NCBI GenBank assembly: GCA_944379995.1
Contig: CALWGF010000006.1
Coordinates: 1 to 64,000 of the forward strand
Length of the DNA stretch: 64,000 bases
Source of the DNA: an uncultured Clostridia bacterium
Lineage (GTDB): Bacteria > Bacillota > Clostridia > Lachnospirales > Anaerotignaceae
Reading direction: 5' to 3'
Every line of letters begins with the position of its first letter. Position 1 is the first letter of the stretch. Positions 35,967 through 44,325 of the stretch are shown piece after piece. A model generated the notes under the pieces. That model did no database searches and had not been told where the DNA came from. It saw only the letters and a list, made by a program, of their open reading frames with translations. The translations under genes were made by a program, and so were the position numbers.

Positions 35967-36475
35967 TTTCTAATCTTATAATACCTGTAATAGTTTTTTC
36001 AACTGTTTTATTTGGTGCATCAAAAGGTATTTCAATATATGAAGTGTTTATTGAGGGTGTAAAAAAGGGAATAATGACAGTTTTTGATATTGCACCAACA
36101 CTTATTGCACTTATGATGTCTGTTTATATATTAAGGTCATCGGGACTTCTTGAAATAATAGCAAAGGCATTTATGCCATTAACAGAAATAACAGGATTTC
36201 CAGCAGAGCTTATACCTCTTTGTCTTATGCGTCTTGTATCATCATCAGCAGCAACAGGACTACTTACAGACATATTTGCTACATATGGTCCAGACTCGTT
36301 TATAGGACGTCTTGCATCTGTTATGATGAGTTGTACAGAAACAGTTTTTTATACACTATCACTATATTTTTTGCATATAAATATAAGAAAAACAAGATAT
36401 ACACTTGCAGGTGCTCTTATTGCTAATTTTTTTGGTATAGTGGCTGCATTTTTTATAACAAAATTACTTTTTTAA
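35948..36475 (+). CDS. spmB: Spore maturation protein B
   Basis: A 175-residue membrane protein, the partner of SpmA, also with a nucleoside-recognition (Gate) domain. Typical elements: SNLIIPVIVFSTVLFGASKG, FDIAPTLIALMMSVYILRSSG, PLCLMRLVSSSAATGLLTDIFATYGPDSF and a conserved MSCTETVFYTLSLYF. Start TTG 35948 is inside spmA, with AAGGAGA upstream. Together the pair is required for heat-resistant spores in Bacillus and clostridia. Confidence 0.94.
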   Translation: MEKFIIVSNLIIPVIVFSTVLFGASKGISIYEVFIEGVKKGIMTVFDIAPTLIALMMSVYILRSSGLLEIIAKAFMPLTEITGFPAELIPLCLMRLVSSSAATGLLTDIFATYGPDSFIGRLASVMMSCTETVFYTLSLYFLHINIRKTRYTLAGALIANFFGIVAAFFITKLLF

Positions 36476-36550
36476 AAAAATATGGCACAGTATATTTTTT
36501 ATGCTATAATCAGTATATGAATTTTACTCTTTTTAGGGGTGCTGATTATT

Positions 36551-37927
36551 ATGTATATTAAAAAAATATCTATTGTAATAGCATTAATATTGTTTATTAC
36601 AGGTTGTAGCAGAGGTAATAATGATATTAATGATTTTACAATTACATTTGACCAAAAAACTAAATATAAAGAGCAGATATACAGTCTTATGTATGATTAT
36701 TATTGGAAATATGATGATGCAACAGTAGAATTTTTTTCATCAACAGTACCAGAAAATACTGATGAAAATACTAAATTTTTTGAAGCATCTGAAGATGTTG
36801 GATTAAATCTTAAAAAATATGCTGGTAATACTTGTGTTGTTGCAACAGCTAATCTTCAACATTTTAATGGTGATTATGCAGGTAGAGGGTATTTTTATTT
36901 TAATAATGATAAACTTTCTGGTGCTTATTATACATCTGAAGATACAGATGATGTATATGGTTTTGAAACAAGAAATGTATTTTTAAATTCTCCAGCATTT
37001 AAAGGCTATGAAAGTAATTCTGATATGGGGGATTTTAAAGAATATAAATCTTATATAGACTCTATGGGATTTTCTGATACATCTCATAGCTCTGACGGAA
37101 GTTTTATAGCTTTGTCTGTAAATGAAAATAATATTAAAATATATAAGTATGTTAACAAAAGAATGATAATATATAAATCTGTATATGTTGCTTCTGGTGG
37201 TCTTGTTCCTCTTTCTGCTACTTTTATTGAAAATAATGATATTGTTTCTGGAGTTGCTGTTATTTTAGGGGAAAATGAAGAAAGCGAAGAAATAGAAGAA
37301 AATATATATGATGAAGAACATAATCATGATGAAGAAAAAAATATAAGTATTTCCAAAAAAGTTATATTCCTTGATGATAATTTTTCAAAAACAGGAGAAG
37401 AAATGGTTCTTGAAAATAGTAACTGCACATATATTTTTGATGATGACGGTCAAATGGCAATAGTAGCCGGTGAAAATATAGAATATTATTCAAAATCTGA
37501 AAATGGTTGGGAAAAAGTTGCAAAACACAGATTGGGACATTCAGCAAACCATGTTCATATAACAGATTTAGACAATGATGGAGTTAATGAATATATAATG
37601 ACAGACGGTTTTGACCTTTATATGTATAGAAAAACATTAATGGGTTATATAAATATATGGCGTACACATATAACTGTTGAAAATTTCACAGGATATATAT
37701 ATTCAGGTGACCTTAATGATGATGGTATAAAAGAAATATATATAAGTGATATTACAGGAACAGCCGTAAGATATGTATTAACTGAAAAAGGTCTTATAAC
37801 AAGAAATGAAGATATTGAATATGGTAATAATATATATTCTGGAGATTTTAATGGCGATGGAAAAGATGATTATATAAAAATGTTCTTTGGAGAAAAAGTA
37901 GAACAGACTATGTATATACAACAATAA
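36551..37927 (+). CDS. Lipoprotein with FG-GAP/VCBS-like repeats
   Basis: A 458-residue lipoprotein: lipobox FITGC with Cys19, an N-terminal region (about 25-210) without known fold, an acidic His/Glu-rich insert EEHNHDEEKN (about 255-265), and a C-terminal beta-propeller-like part with calcium-type DxDxDG loops in ITDLDNDGVNEY, SGDLNDDGIKEI and SGDFNGDGKDDY (about 335-445). It may bind a ligand or metal at the cell surface. GTG 36539 is in frame but overlaps the AGGGGTG ribosome binding site; ATG 36551 is preferred. A TATAAT at 36505 may be its -10 box. It precedes tadA by 15 nt. Confidence 0.8.
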   Translation: MYIKKISIVIALILFITGCSRGNNDINDFTITFDQKTKYKEQIYSLMYDYYWKYDDATVEFFSSTVPENTDENTKFFEASEDVGLNLKKYAGNTCVVATANLQHFNGDYAGRGYFYFNNDKLSGAYYTSEDTDDVYGFETRNVFLNSPAFKGYESNSDMGDFKEYKSYIDSMGFSDTSHSSDGSFIALSVNENNIKIYKYVNKRMIIYKSVYVASGGLVPLSATFIENNDIVSGVAVILGENEESEEIEENIYDEEHNHDEEKNISISKKVIFLDDNFSKTGEEMVLENSNCTYIFDDDGQMAIVAGENIEYYSKSENGWEKVAKHRLGHSANHVHITDLDNDGVNEYIMTDGFDLYMYRKTLMGYINIWRTHITVENFTGYIYSGDLNDDGIKEIYISDITGTAVRYVLTEKGLITRNEDIEYGNNIYSGDFNGDGKDDYIKMFFGEKVEQTMYIQQ

Positions 37928-37942
37928 TTTTTGAGGTGTATT

Positions 37943-38434
37943 ATGAATGATGAATATTATATGAGAGAGGCTTTAAAAGAGGCTAAAAAAGCCTATGATA
38001 AAGATGAAGTTCCAATAGGTGCTGTAATGGTGCGTAATGATGAAATCATAGCTAGAGGCTATAATAAAAGAAATACAATGAAAAATCCTCTTTATCATGC
38101 AGAAATAGAAATTATAAATGAAGCCTCAAAAAAAGTTAATGACTGGCGTCTTGAAGATTGTACACTTTATGTTACTGTTGAGCCTTGTCCTATGTGTGCA
38201 GGTGCTATTGTTCAAGCTAGAATTCCAAGAGTTGTTTTTGGTACAAGAAATAAAAAGGCGGGCTGTGCTGGTTCTGTGCTTGATGTTTTAAACGAGCCTA
38301 TGCTTAATCATCAAGTTGATGTTACAAAGGGTATTCTTGAGTATGAATGTAGTGAAATTATGAGTACATTTTTTAGAGAATTCAGAAAAAGAATGAAAGA
38401 AAAGAAAGAGGGCGTAAGCTGTGGCTGTATTTAA
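37943..38434 (+). CDS. tadA: tRNA-specific adenosine deaminase
   Basis: A 163-residue zinc deaminase converting A34 to inosine in tRNA-Arg(ACG). The zinc and catalytic residues are in HAEIEII (H-A-E, about residue 54) and the PCPMCAGAI motif (about 84-92). It starts DEYYMREALKEAKKAYDKDEVPIGAV, the family N-terminus, and ends with a Cys-rich tail GVSCGCI. ATG 37943 has GAGGTG upstream; an earlier in-frame TTG overlaps that site. It lies upstream of the SRP RNA gene, a neighbourhood known from B. subtilis, but here a CatA-like gene is inserted between them. Confidence 0.95.
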   Translation: MNDEYYMREALKEAKKAYDKDEVPIGAVMVRNDEIIARGYNKRNTMKNPLYHAEIEIINEASKKVNDWRLEDCTLYVTVEPCPMCAGAIVQARIPRVVFGTRNKKAGCAGSVLDVLNEPMLNHQVDVTKGILEYECSEIMSTFFREFRKRMKEKKEGVSCGCI

Positions 38435-39080
38435 AAAAATTGATTTTGATAATTGGGAAAGAAAAGAATATTATAATTACTATATAAATTTTTTAAAATG
38501 TAGATATAGTATGACTGTAAATATTGATGTAACAAAATTTATTGCTGTTTGTAAAGAAAGAAACATAAAATTTTTTAATGGCTTTATGTATAGCATATTA
38601 AAAGTCGTAAATAATCATAAAGAATTTAGAATGGCAACCGATAAAGAGGGAAATTTAGGTTATTGGGAAAGTGTTTTACCTTCTTATACAATATTTCATA
38701 AAGATACAGAAACATTTTCTGATATTTGGACTGAATATAATGAAGATTTTTCTGTGTTTTATAAAGATACATTAAATGATATGGAAAAATATAAAAATGT
38801 CCATAAAGTTAAAGCAAAAGAAAATTTTCCGCCTAATTGTTGCCCTATATCTTGTGTTCCTTGGATTTCTTTTTCAGGTTATGGCATAGATGTTCCTGTT
38901 GAATCACCTATGATTGTACCTATATTTACATTTGGAAAGTATTTTGAAGAAAACAGTAAAATAAAAGTTCCTCTTTCTGTTTATGTTCATCATGCAGTTG
39001 CTGATGGTTTCCATGTGTCAAGACTTTTCAATGAAATACAAGAATTATGTGATAATTGTGAAAATTGGCTTTATAAATAA
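38421..39080 (+). CDS. Chloramphenicol acetyltransferase-like (CatA family) protein
   Basis: A 219-residue trimer-forming CoA acyltransferase. It follows CatA along its whole length: IDFDNWERKEYYNYYIN at the start, YTIFHKDTETFSDIWTEYNEDF (about 93-114), PWISFSGY with the conserved Ser, PIFTFGKY, and the active site VHHAVADGFHVSRLFNEIQEL with catalytic His at about 190. It thus may acetylate chloramphenicol or a related natural substrate; resistance is not proven. The GTG start overlaps the tadA stop by 14 nt with GAGGG upstream, and base use is like its neighbours, which suggests a resident rather than newly acquired gene. Confidence 0.9.
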   Translation: MAVFKKIDFDNWERKEYYNYYINFLKCRYSMTVNIDVTKFIAVCKERNIKFFNGFMYSILKVVNNHKEFRMATDKEGNLGYWESVLPSYTIFHKDTETFSDIWTEYNEDFSVFYKDTLNDMEKYKNVHKVKAKENFPPNCCPISCVPWISFSGYGIDVPVESPMIVPIFTFGKYFEENSKIKVPLSVYVHHAVADGFHVSRLFNEIQELCDNCENWLYK

Positions 39081-39115
39081 GTATTAATTTGTCATTAACT
39101 GTAATATTAATATTA

Positions 39116-39144
39116 TTGACAGAAAGGCTTAAAACAGTTATACT
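39116..39144 (+). promoter_or_regulatory. Sigma-A promoter of the SRP RNA gene
   Basis: TTGACA (39116-39121), 17 nt spacer, TATACT (39139-39144), start near 39151. Confidence 0.85.
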
Positions 39145-39172
39145 TATTAACGTTACTAAAGTTTATAAAATT

Positions 39173-39438
39173 TCTGTGCTAGCCGGGGCGGTAGCGGTGC
39201 CCTGTACTCTCAATCCGCTATAGTGAGGGTGACGCCTACTCTAGGCTTTTTCAGGTTAGAGCCTGCCCTTTTGCGGTGGCGTTGATGTCTGAGTCTTGTG
39301 CAACAGCAACCTGTGAACCGTGTCAGGTCCGGAAGGAAGCAGCACTAAGCAGCCCCTGTTGTGTGCCGCAAGGTCGCTTGGGCTGAGTCATCAAGATTGG
39401 TTACGTCTGGTTTGGACTGTCAAAAGTAGGTGCACAGA
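39173..39438 (+). ncRNA. ffs: Signal recognition particle RNA, long Gram-positive type
   Basis: About 266 nt of unusually GC-rich sequence in an AT-rich genome. The ends pair (TCTGTGC at 39173-39179 with GCACAGA at 39432-39438). The 5' part GCCGGGGCGGTAGC... forms the Alu domain as in Bacillus scRNA, and the 3' half contains the Ffh-binding domain IV with GTCAGGTCCGGAAGG and AAGCAGCACTAAGCAG. Being of the long type with Alu domain, it fits spore-forming Firmicutes. It has its own strong promoter and terminator. Exact mature ends are estimated. Confidence 0.95.
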
Positions 39439-39464
39439 TTTTTAATTATATAAAGAATATTTAT

Positions 39465-39505
39465 TGCCATATGTTTGTGAAATATCATAAATATATGGCA
39501 TTTTT
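39465..39505 (+). terminator. Intrinsic terminator of the SRP RNA gene
   Basis: TGCCATAT (39465-39472) / ATATGGCA (39493-39500) followed by T5. Confidence 0.8.
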
Positions 39506-39531
39506 AAAATTTAAAAGGAGTGTGAATATTT

Positions 39532-40377
39532 TTGGGAATAATAGAATTTATAAAAGCAATTATTCTTGGTATTGTTGAAGGTATTACAGAATGGTTACCA
39601 ATAAGTAGTACAGGACATATGATACTTGTTGATGAGTTTCTTTCTCTTAATACAAGTGCTACATTTAAAGACTTATTTTTTGTAGTAATACAGCTTGGAG
39701 CAATTCTAGCAGTAGTTGTGATGTACTGGAAAAGACTTATTCCTTTTTCTTTTAAAAGAGGTTTTAAAATTGATAATGAAAAAATATCAATGTGGTTTAA
39801 AATACTTGTAGCATCAATACCTGCTGGTATTGTAGGTATACTTTTTGATGATATTTTTACAGCACTTTTTTATAATTATCAAACAGTAGCAATAATGCTT
39901 ATTATATTTGGTATACTTTTTATTGTAATTGAAAATAAAAATAAACATCATCGTCCAAGAGTAAACAGTATATCAAAAATAAATTATCCACTTGCTTTTG
40001 CTATAGGTGTTTTTCAGCTTATAGCAGCTGTTTTTCCGGGAACATCACGTTCTGGTGCAACAATAGTAGGTGCACTTATGCTTGGAGTTTCAAGAACTGT
40101 TGCCGCTGAATTTACATTTTTCCTTGCTATACCTGCTATGTTTGGTGCAAGTGCATTAAAATTAGTTAAATTTTTTATGGCAGGTCAAGTTATGACAGGT
40201 GGCGAAATAGGTATATTAGTAGTTGGTATGGTTGTTGCTTTTATTGTTTCTATAATAGCTATACGCTTACTTATGAATTACATAAAGAAAAATGACTTTA
40301 AAGTTTTTGGTTGGTATAGAATAATACTTGGTATAATAGTACTTATTTATTTTGCAGCTACAAATTTTATAGCATAA
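39532..40377 (+). CDS. uppP: Undecaprenyl-diphosphatase
   Basis: A 281-residue integral membrane enzyme of the BacA family that dephosphorylates undecaprenyl diphosphate and recycles the lipid carrier used by MurG and TagO. Both signature loops are present: [20 protein letters not shown] (about 13-32) with the catalytic Glu pair, and [18 protein letters not shown] (about 166-183). About eight membrane segments. It starts with TTG 39532, 11 nt behind AAAAGGAG. Loss or gain of such a gene alters bacitracin sensitivity. Monocistronic with a palindromic terminator behind. Confidence 0.95.
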   Translation: MGIIEFIKAIILGIVEGITEWLPISSTGHMILVDEFLSLNTSATFKDLFFVVIQLGAILAVVVMYWKRLIPFSFKRGFKIDNEKISMWFKILVASIPAGIVGILFDDIFTALFYNYQTVAIMLIIFGILFIVIENKNKHHRPRVNSISKINYPLAFAIGVFQLIAAVFPGTSRSGATIVGALMLGVSRTVAAEFTFFLAIPAMFGASALKLVKFFMAGQVMTGGEIGILVVGMVVAFIVSIIAIRLLMNYIKKNDFKVFGWYRIILGIIVLIYFAATNFIA

Positions 40378-40408
40378 AAAATGCCGGTTTTTAAACCGGC
40401 ATTTTTGT
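40377..40408. terminator. Bidirectional terminator
   Basis: AAAAATGCCGGTTT / AAACCGGCATTTTT between uppP and the converging DUF362 gene. Confidence 0.95.
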
Positions 40409-40412
40409 TTTA

Positions 40413-41519
40413 TCAAATTTTTATAAGTTCATATTCCTGTGTACCAAGTCCAAGTTTTTCAGCATGAGTAAGCTGTGATTTCCAGTTTGTTTCTGGGTGG
40501 TTATCACAGAAGTGGTCACCATGAATATGTTCTGAAATAGCAAGGCGACTTCCTGGTGTAATAGGTTGGTTATTTACAGCATCTGCACAGGCTTTATCAA
40601 GTGCAACAGGGTCAAATGATGCAAACATTCCGACATCAGGTACAATAGGAAGGTCATTTTCAGCATGACAATCACAATATGGAGAAACATCAATAACAAG
40701 ACTTATATGGAAGTGTGGACGATTTCTTATAACTGCTGCTGTATATTCTGCCATTTTACAGTTTAATATATCATTTGATTCATCGTTTAATGTTTTTATT
40801 GCATCAACTGGACAGACACCTACACAACGACCACAACCAAGACATTTATCAGTATCAATAGAAGCCTTTTTATCTGTTATTGTTATTGCACTATGAGCAC
40901 AGTTTTTTATACAAGAGCCACAACCGATACATTTGTTTTCTTTTACAAAAGGTTTTCCGGCATTATGCATTTCCATTTTACCAGCTCTAGAACCGCAACC
41001 CATACCGATATTTTTTATAGCACCACCAAAACCAGTTGCTTCATGTCCTTTAAAATGGTTAAGAGATATAATAATATCAGCGTCCATTATAGCACGACCA
41101 ATTTTTGCTTCTTTAACATATTCTCCATCTGGTACAGGAACATATGCTTCATCAGTACCTTTTATACCGTCAGCAATAATTACATGACAACCTGTTGAAA
41201 ATGGAGAATAACCATTTTCATAAGCTGCATCTAAATGGTCAAGAGCGTTTTTTCTTCTACCTACATAAAGAGTATTACAGTCTGTAAGGAATGGTTTTCC
41301 TCCAAGGTCTTTTATAACATCAATAACTGCTTTTGCATAGTTTGGACGAAGATATGCAAGATTTCCCGGTTCTCCAAAATGTATTTTTATAGCAACATAT
41401 TTTTTATCAAAATCAATTGTTTCTATACCAGCTGCCTTAACAAGTCTTTGTATTTTTTGAAGAAGATTTTCTTTAAATGTTGTATGCATATCAGTATAAT
41501 AAACTTTTGCTTTTTCCAT
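40413..41519 (-). CDS. DUF362 protein with 2[4Fe-4S] ferredoxin domain
   Basis: A 368-residue cytoplasmic protein. The DUF362 fold flanks a bacterial-type ferredoxin insert at about 185-245 with two clusters, CIGCGSCIKNC and CLGCGRCVGVCPVDAI. Upstream motifs KIHFGEPGNLAYLRP, TDCNTLYVGRRKN and LNHFKGHEATGFGGAIKNIGMGC are typical for this family of uncharacterised Fe-S proteins found in anaerobes, often near corrinoid or redox genes. Here it has no such neighbour. The physiological reaction is unknown. GTG/ATG alternatives exist upstream (ATG 41534), but GGGGGT fits ATG 41519. Confidence 0.9.
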   Translation of the reverse strand: MEKAKVYYTDMHTTFKENLLQKIQRLVKAAGIETIDFDKKYVAIKIHFGEPGNLAYLRPNYAKAVIDVIKDLGGKPFLTDCNTLYVGRRKNALDHLDAAYENGYSPFSTGCHVIIADGIKGTDEAYVPVPDGEYVKEAKIGRAIMDADIIISLNHFKGHEATGFGGAIKNIGMGCGSRAGKMEMHNAGKPFVKENKCIGCGSCIKNCAHSAITITDKKASIDTDKCLGCGRCVGVCPVDAIKTLNDESNDILNCKMAEYTAAVIRNRPHFHISLVIDVSPYCDCHAENDLPIVPDVGMFASFDPVALDKACADAVNNQPITPGSRLAISEHIHGDHFCDNHPETNWKSQLTHAEKLGLGTQEYELIKI

Positions 41520-41604
41520 TTTTATTACCCCCATATTATAATTTATGATATTATATTAATTATAAAATATTTAATATTTTAGGTCAATGAAAGAGGTGTT
41601 AATT

Positions 41605-42423
41605 TTGAAAATCACAGTTCTTACTGATAATTATGTACCATACAGCACTCCTTTTTGTGGTGAACATGGTGCTTCATATTTTGTAGAGGATAATGACGGT
41701 ACAAAAATACTTATGGATATGGGAAAAACTGATGTATTTATACAGAATGCCTTAAAAATGGGTATTGATGTTACAGATGTTAATAAAATAACTTTTTCCC
41801 ATGGACATTATGACCATACATGGGGACTTCAACATTTTATAGAAGCAGCAAAAGAAAAAACAAAAAATATTGAAATGGTTGTTCACCCATTACTTTTTGA
41901 TGAAAAAAGTGAATATGGTAGGGATATTGGTATAAATACAACTATTCAAGATGTTAAAAAACATTTTAAACTTACACTTACAAGAGAACCTTATAAATTA
42001 AGTGTAAATATAACTTATCTTGGAGAAATAAAAAGAAGATTTGATTTTGAAAATAAAGTTCCTCTTGGGGAAACAGTTCATAATGGTGAAAAACATGATG
42101 ACTTTATATATGATGACTCTGCTATGGTATATAAAAATAAAGAGGGTATATATATAATTACTGGTTGCTCTCATAGTGGTATATGTAATATTGTTGAACA
42201 AGCTAAGGAAGTTTCAGGAGAAGAAAATATTTTAGGTGTAATAGGTGGTTTTCATCTTATAGAGAAAAATGAACAGCTTTATAAAACAATAGAATATCTT
42301 GAAAAATGTAATATAAAAGAGTTTTATCCGGGACATTGTACATCATATGATGCACGTTTTGAAATGAGTAAAAAACTTGATGTAGGTGTTCTTTCTGTTG
42401 GTCTTGAAGTTTTTTGTAAGTAA
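41605..42423 (+). CDS. MBL-fold metallo-hydrolase
   Basis: About 272 residues of a metallo-beta-lactamase-fold hydrolase. The dinuclear metal site is SHGHYDHTWG (HxHxDH, about residues 66-75), with further ligands in ITGCSHSGICN (about 190-200) and GGFHLIEK (about 218-225). The pattern resembles the 7,8-dihydropterin-6-methyl-4-(beta-D-ribofuranosyl)aminobenzene-5'-phosphate synthase-like group of archaea and anaerobes, but that name only reflects homology. TTG 41605 fits GAGGTG (41594-41599); an ATG at 41587 is upstream of this site and less likely. It directly precedes the Trp T-box leader. Confidence 0.85.
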   Translation: MKITVLTDNYVPYSTPFCGEHGASYFVEDNDGTKILMDMGKTDVFIQNALKMGIDVTDVNKITFSHGHYDHTWGLQHFIEAAKEKTKNIEMVVHPLLFDEKSEYGRDIGINTTIQDVKKHFKLTLTREPYKLSVNITYLGEIKRRFDFENKVPLGETVHNGEKHDDFIYDDSAMVYKNKEGIYIITGCSHSGICNIVEQAKEVSGEENILGVIGGFHLIEKNEQLYKTIEYLEKCNIKEFYPGHCTSYDARFEMSKKLDVGVLSVGLEVFCK

Positions 42424-42427
42424 GTAA

Positions 42428-42456
42428 TTGACAAATGTATTTTTGGTGTGTATAAT
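42428..42456 (+). promoter_or_regulatory. Sigma-A promoter of the T-box leader
   Basis: TTGACA (42428-42433), 17 nt spacer, TATAAT (42451-42456), start near 42463. Confidence 0.9.
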
Positions 42457-42462
42457 CAAACC

Positions 42463-42729
42463 AAACCGATGATTAAGAGTAGTAGATTTATTCTGATGTT
42501 AAAGAGAGCCGTTGATGATGGAAATACGGTACAAAGGGATATTTTGAATGGACTTATGAGGGCAGAGGCGAAATTTTTTTAAAGTAGTTTCTGACGGGAA
42601 CTTCACCCGTTATAAAGGAAGTGCATTTTGTTGAATGTAGAGAAAGAGGGTTTTTTTAAAAACCAAGAAGAGTGGTACCGCAGAGGATAATGCCTTTGTC
42701 TCTTATATAGGGAGACAAAGGCTTTTTTT
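42463..42729 (+). promoter_or_regulatory. T-box riboswitch, tryptophan specifier
   Basis: A leader of about 270 nt with the classical T-box parts: stem I start GATTAAGAGTAGTAG, the AGAGAGCC element (42504-42511), the specifier loop GAATGGAC with UGG (Trp) at 42549-42551, the conserved AGTGGTACCGC (42671-42681) of the antiterminator, and a strong terminator GCCTTTGTCTC / GAGACAAAGGC followed by T7 (42692-42729). Uncharged tRNA-Trp should bind the UGG and the UGGN bulge and allow read-through into the downstream trpB2. All parts were read directly; the Trp specificity follows from the codon and fits the gene. Confidence 0.95.
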
Positions 42730-42780
42730 ATTTTAAAATATAGTTTAGAGTATAAGAAAAGATGAGAGGAGAATTTATTT

Positions 42781-44145
42781 ATGGCTAAAATTCCACACAG
42801 ACTTTATTTATCAGAGGAGCAAATACCAAAACAATGGTATAATCTTAGAGCAGATATGAAAGAGCAACCAGAACCTCTTCTTAATCCTGCTACATTAAAG
42901 CCTGCAACAATAGATGACCTTACACCAGTTTTTTGTAAGGAGCTTGCAAAACAGGAACTTGACGCAACAACAAGATATATAGATATTCCAGAAGAAGTGC
43001 AAGAGATGTATAAAGTTTATCGTCCTTCACCTCTTATAAGAGCATATAATCTTGAAAAGGCTCTTGATACACCTGCAAAAATATATTACAAATTTGAAGG
43101 TAATAATACATCTGGAAGTCATAAACTTAATTCAGCAATAGCACAGGCTTATTATGCAAAAAAAGAAGGTCTTACATCAGTTACAACAGAAACAGGTGCA
43201 GGACAATGGGGAACAGCCCTTTCAGAGGCTTGTTCATATTTTGGTCTTGACCTTACTGTTTATATGGTTAAAGGCTCATATATACAAAAACCTTTTAGAA
43301 AAGCTGTTATGCAGACTTTTGGCGGAAATGTAATAGCTAGTCCAAGTAATACAACAGAAGCAGGAAGAAAAATTCTTGAAAAAAATCCTGATACAACAGG
43401 AAGCCTTGGTTGTGCTATTTCAGAAGCTGTTGAAACTGCTATTACAACTCCTAATTGTCGTTATGTTTTAGGTTCAGTATTAAATCAAGTACTTCTTCAT
43501 CAGTCAATAATAGGACTTGAAACAAAATTAGCTATGGAAATACTTGGTGAATATCCTGATGTTGTAATAGGTTGTGCTGGTGGTGGCTCAAACCTTGGGG
43601 GACTTATAGGTCCATTTATGCAAGATAAATTAACAGGAAAAGCAAACCCTAGAATAGTTGCTGTTGAACCTGCATCTTGTCCTTCTCTTACAAGAGGTAA
43701 ATATGCTTATGATTTCTGTGATACAGGTAGAATAACTCCTATGGCTAAAATGTATACTCTTGGCTGTGGATTTATACCTTCTGCAAATCATGCCGGAGGT
43801 CTTCGCTATCATGGTATGTCACCAATACTTTCAAAACTTTATCATGATGGATATATGGAAGCTGTTTCATATGAACAAACTAAAGTTTTTGAGGCTGCAA
43901 CACTTTTTGCTAAAAAAGAAACAATACTTCCAGCTCCAGAGTCTGCCCATGCAATAAAAGGTGCTATTGATGAAGCATTAAGATGTAAAGAAACTGGAGA
44001 GGCAAAAACAATACTTTTTGGACTTACAGGAACAGGTTATTTTGATATGACAGCTTATGAAAGCTTTATGAATAAAACAATGACAGATTATATACCAACA
44101 GATGAAGACCTTGAAAGAGGTTTTGAAAGTCTTCCTAAAATATGA
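42781..44145 (+). CDS. Tryptophan synthase beta subunit, TrpB2 type
   Basis: A 454-residue PLP enzyme making tryptophan from indole and serine. The long N-terminus (about 1-95) and the sequence place it in the TrpB2 group rather than the classical TrpB1. The PLP lysine is in GSHKLNSA (about residue 117-124), the catalytic Glu region reads TTETGAGQWGTALSEA (about 139-154), and the phosphate cup is CAGGGSNLGG (about 264-273). TrpB2 enzymes work without TrpA and salvage free indole; no trpA or other trp gene is in the window. It is controlled by the Trp T-box upstream. Confidence 0.94.
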   Translation: MAKIPHRLYLSEEQIPKQWYNLRADMKEQPEPLLNPATLKPATIDDLTPVFCKELAKQELDATTRYIDIPEEVQEMYKVYRPSPLIRAYNLEKALDTPAKIYYKFEGNNTSGSHKLNSAIAQAYYAKKEGLTSVTTETGAGQWGTALSEACSYFGLDLTVYMVKGSYIQKPFRKAVMQTFGGNVIASPSNTTEAGRKILEKNPDTTGSLGCAISEAVETAITTPNCRYVLGSVLNQVLLHQSIIGLETKLAMEILGEYPDVVIGCAGGGSNLGGLIGPFMQDKLTGKANPRIVAVEPASCPSLTRGKYAYDFCDTGRITPMAKMYTLGCGFIPSANHAGGLRYHGMSPILSKLYHDGYMEAVSYEQTKVFEAATLFAKKETILPAPESAHAIKGAIDEALRCKETGEAKTILFGLTGTGYFDMTAYESFMNKTMTDYIPTDEDLERGFESLPKI

Positions 44146-44155
44146 TATTTGTATT

Positions 44156-44190
44156 AAAAGCAGTAATTTTATTACTGCTTTTATTTTTTT
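44156..44190 (+). terminator. Intrinsic terminator of trpB2
   Basis: AAAAGCAGTAAT / ATTACTGCTTTT followed by a T run. Confidence 0.9.
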
Positions 44191-44234
44191 GTGGATTTAT
44201 GAAATAAAACCATTATTAAGCTACTTAAAAAGCA

Positions 44235-44263
44235 TTGACAAATAATATATAATATTATATATA
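44235..44263 (+). promoter_or_regulatory. Probable promoter of the carboxyltransferase gene
   Basis: TTGACA (44235-44240), 17 nt spacer of A and T only, TATATA (44258-44263). Confidence 0.6.
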
Positions 44264-44325
44264 TTATTTAATTTATTTTAGATATTGAAATTATTAATAT
44301 TTTATTTATAAAAGGAGATGGACTT

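Noticed and set aside
38421..39080. Acquired resistance cassette
   Set aside because: No integron, IS or base-composition break; overlap with tadA indicates a settled gene.
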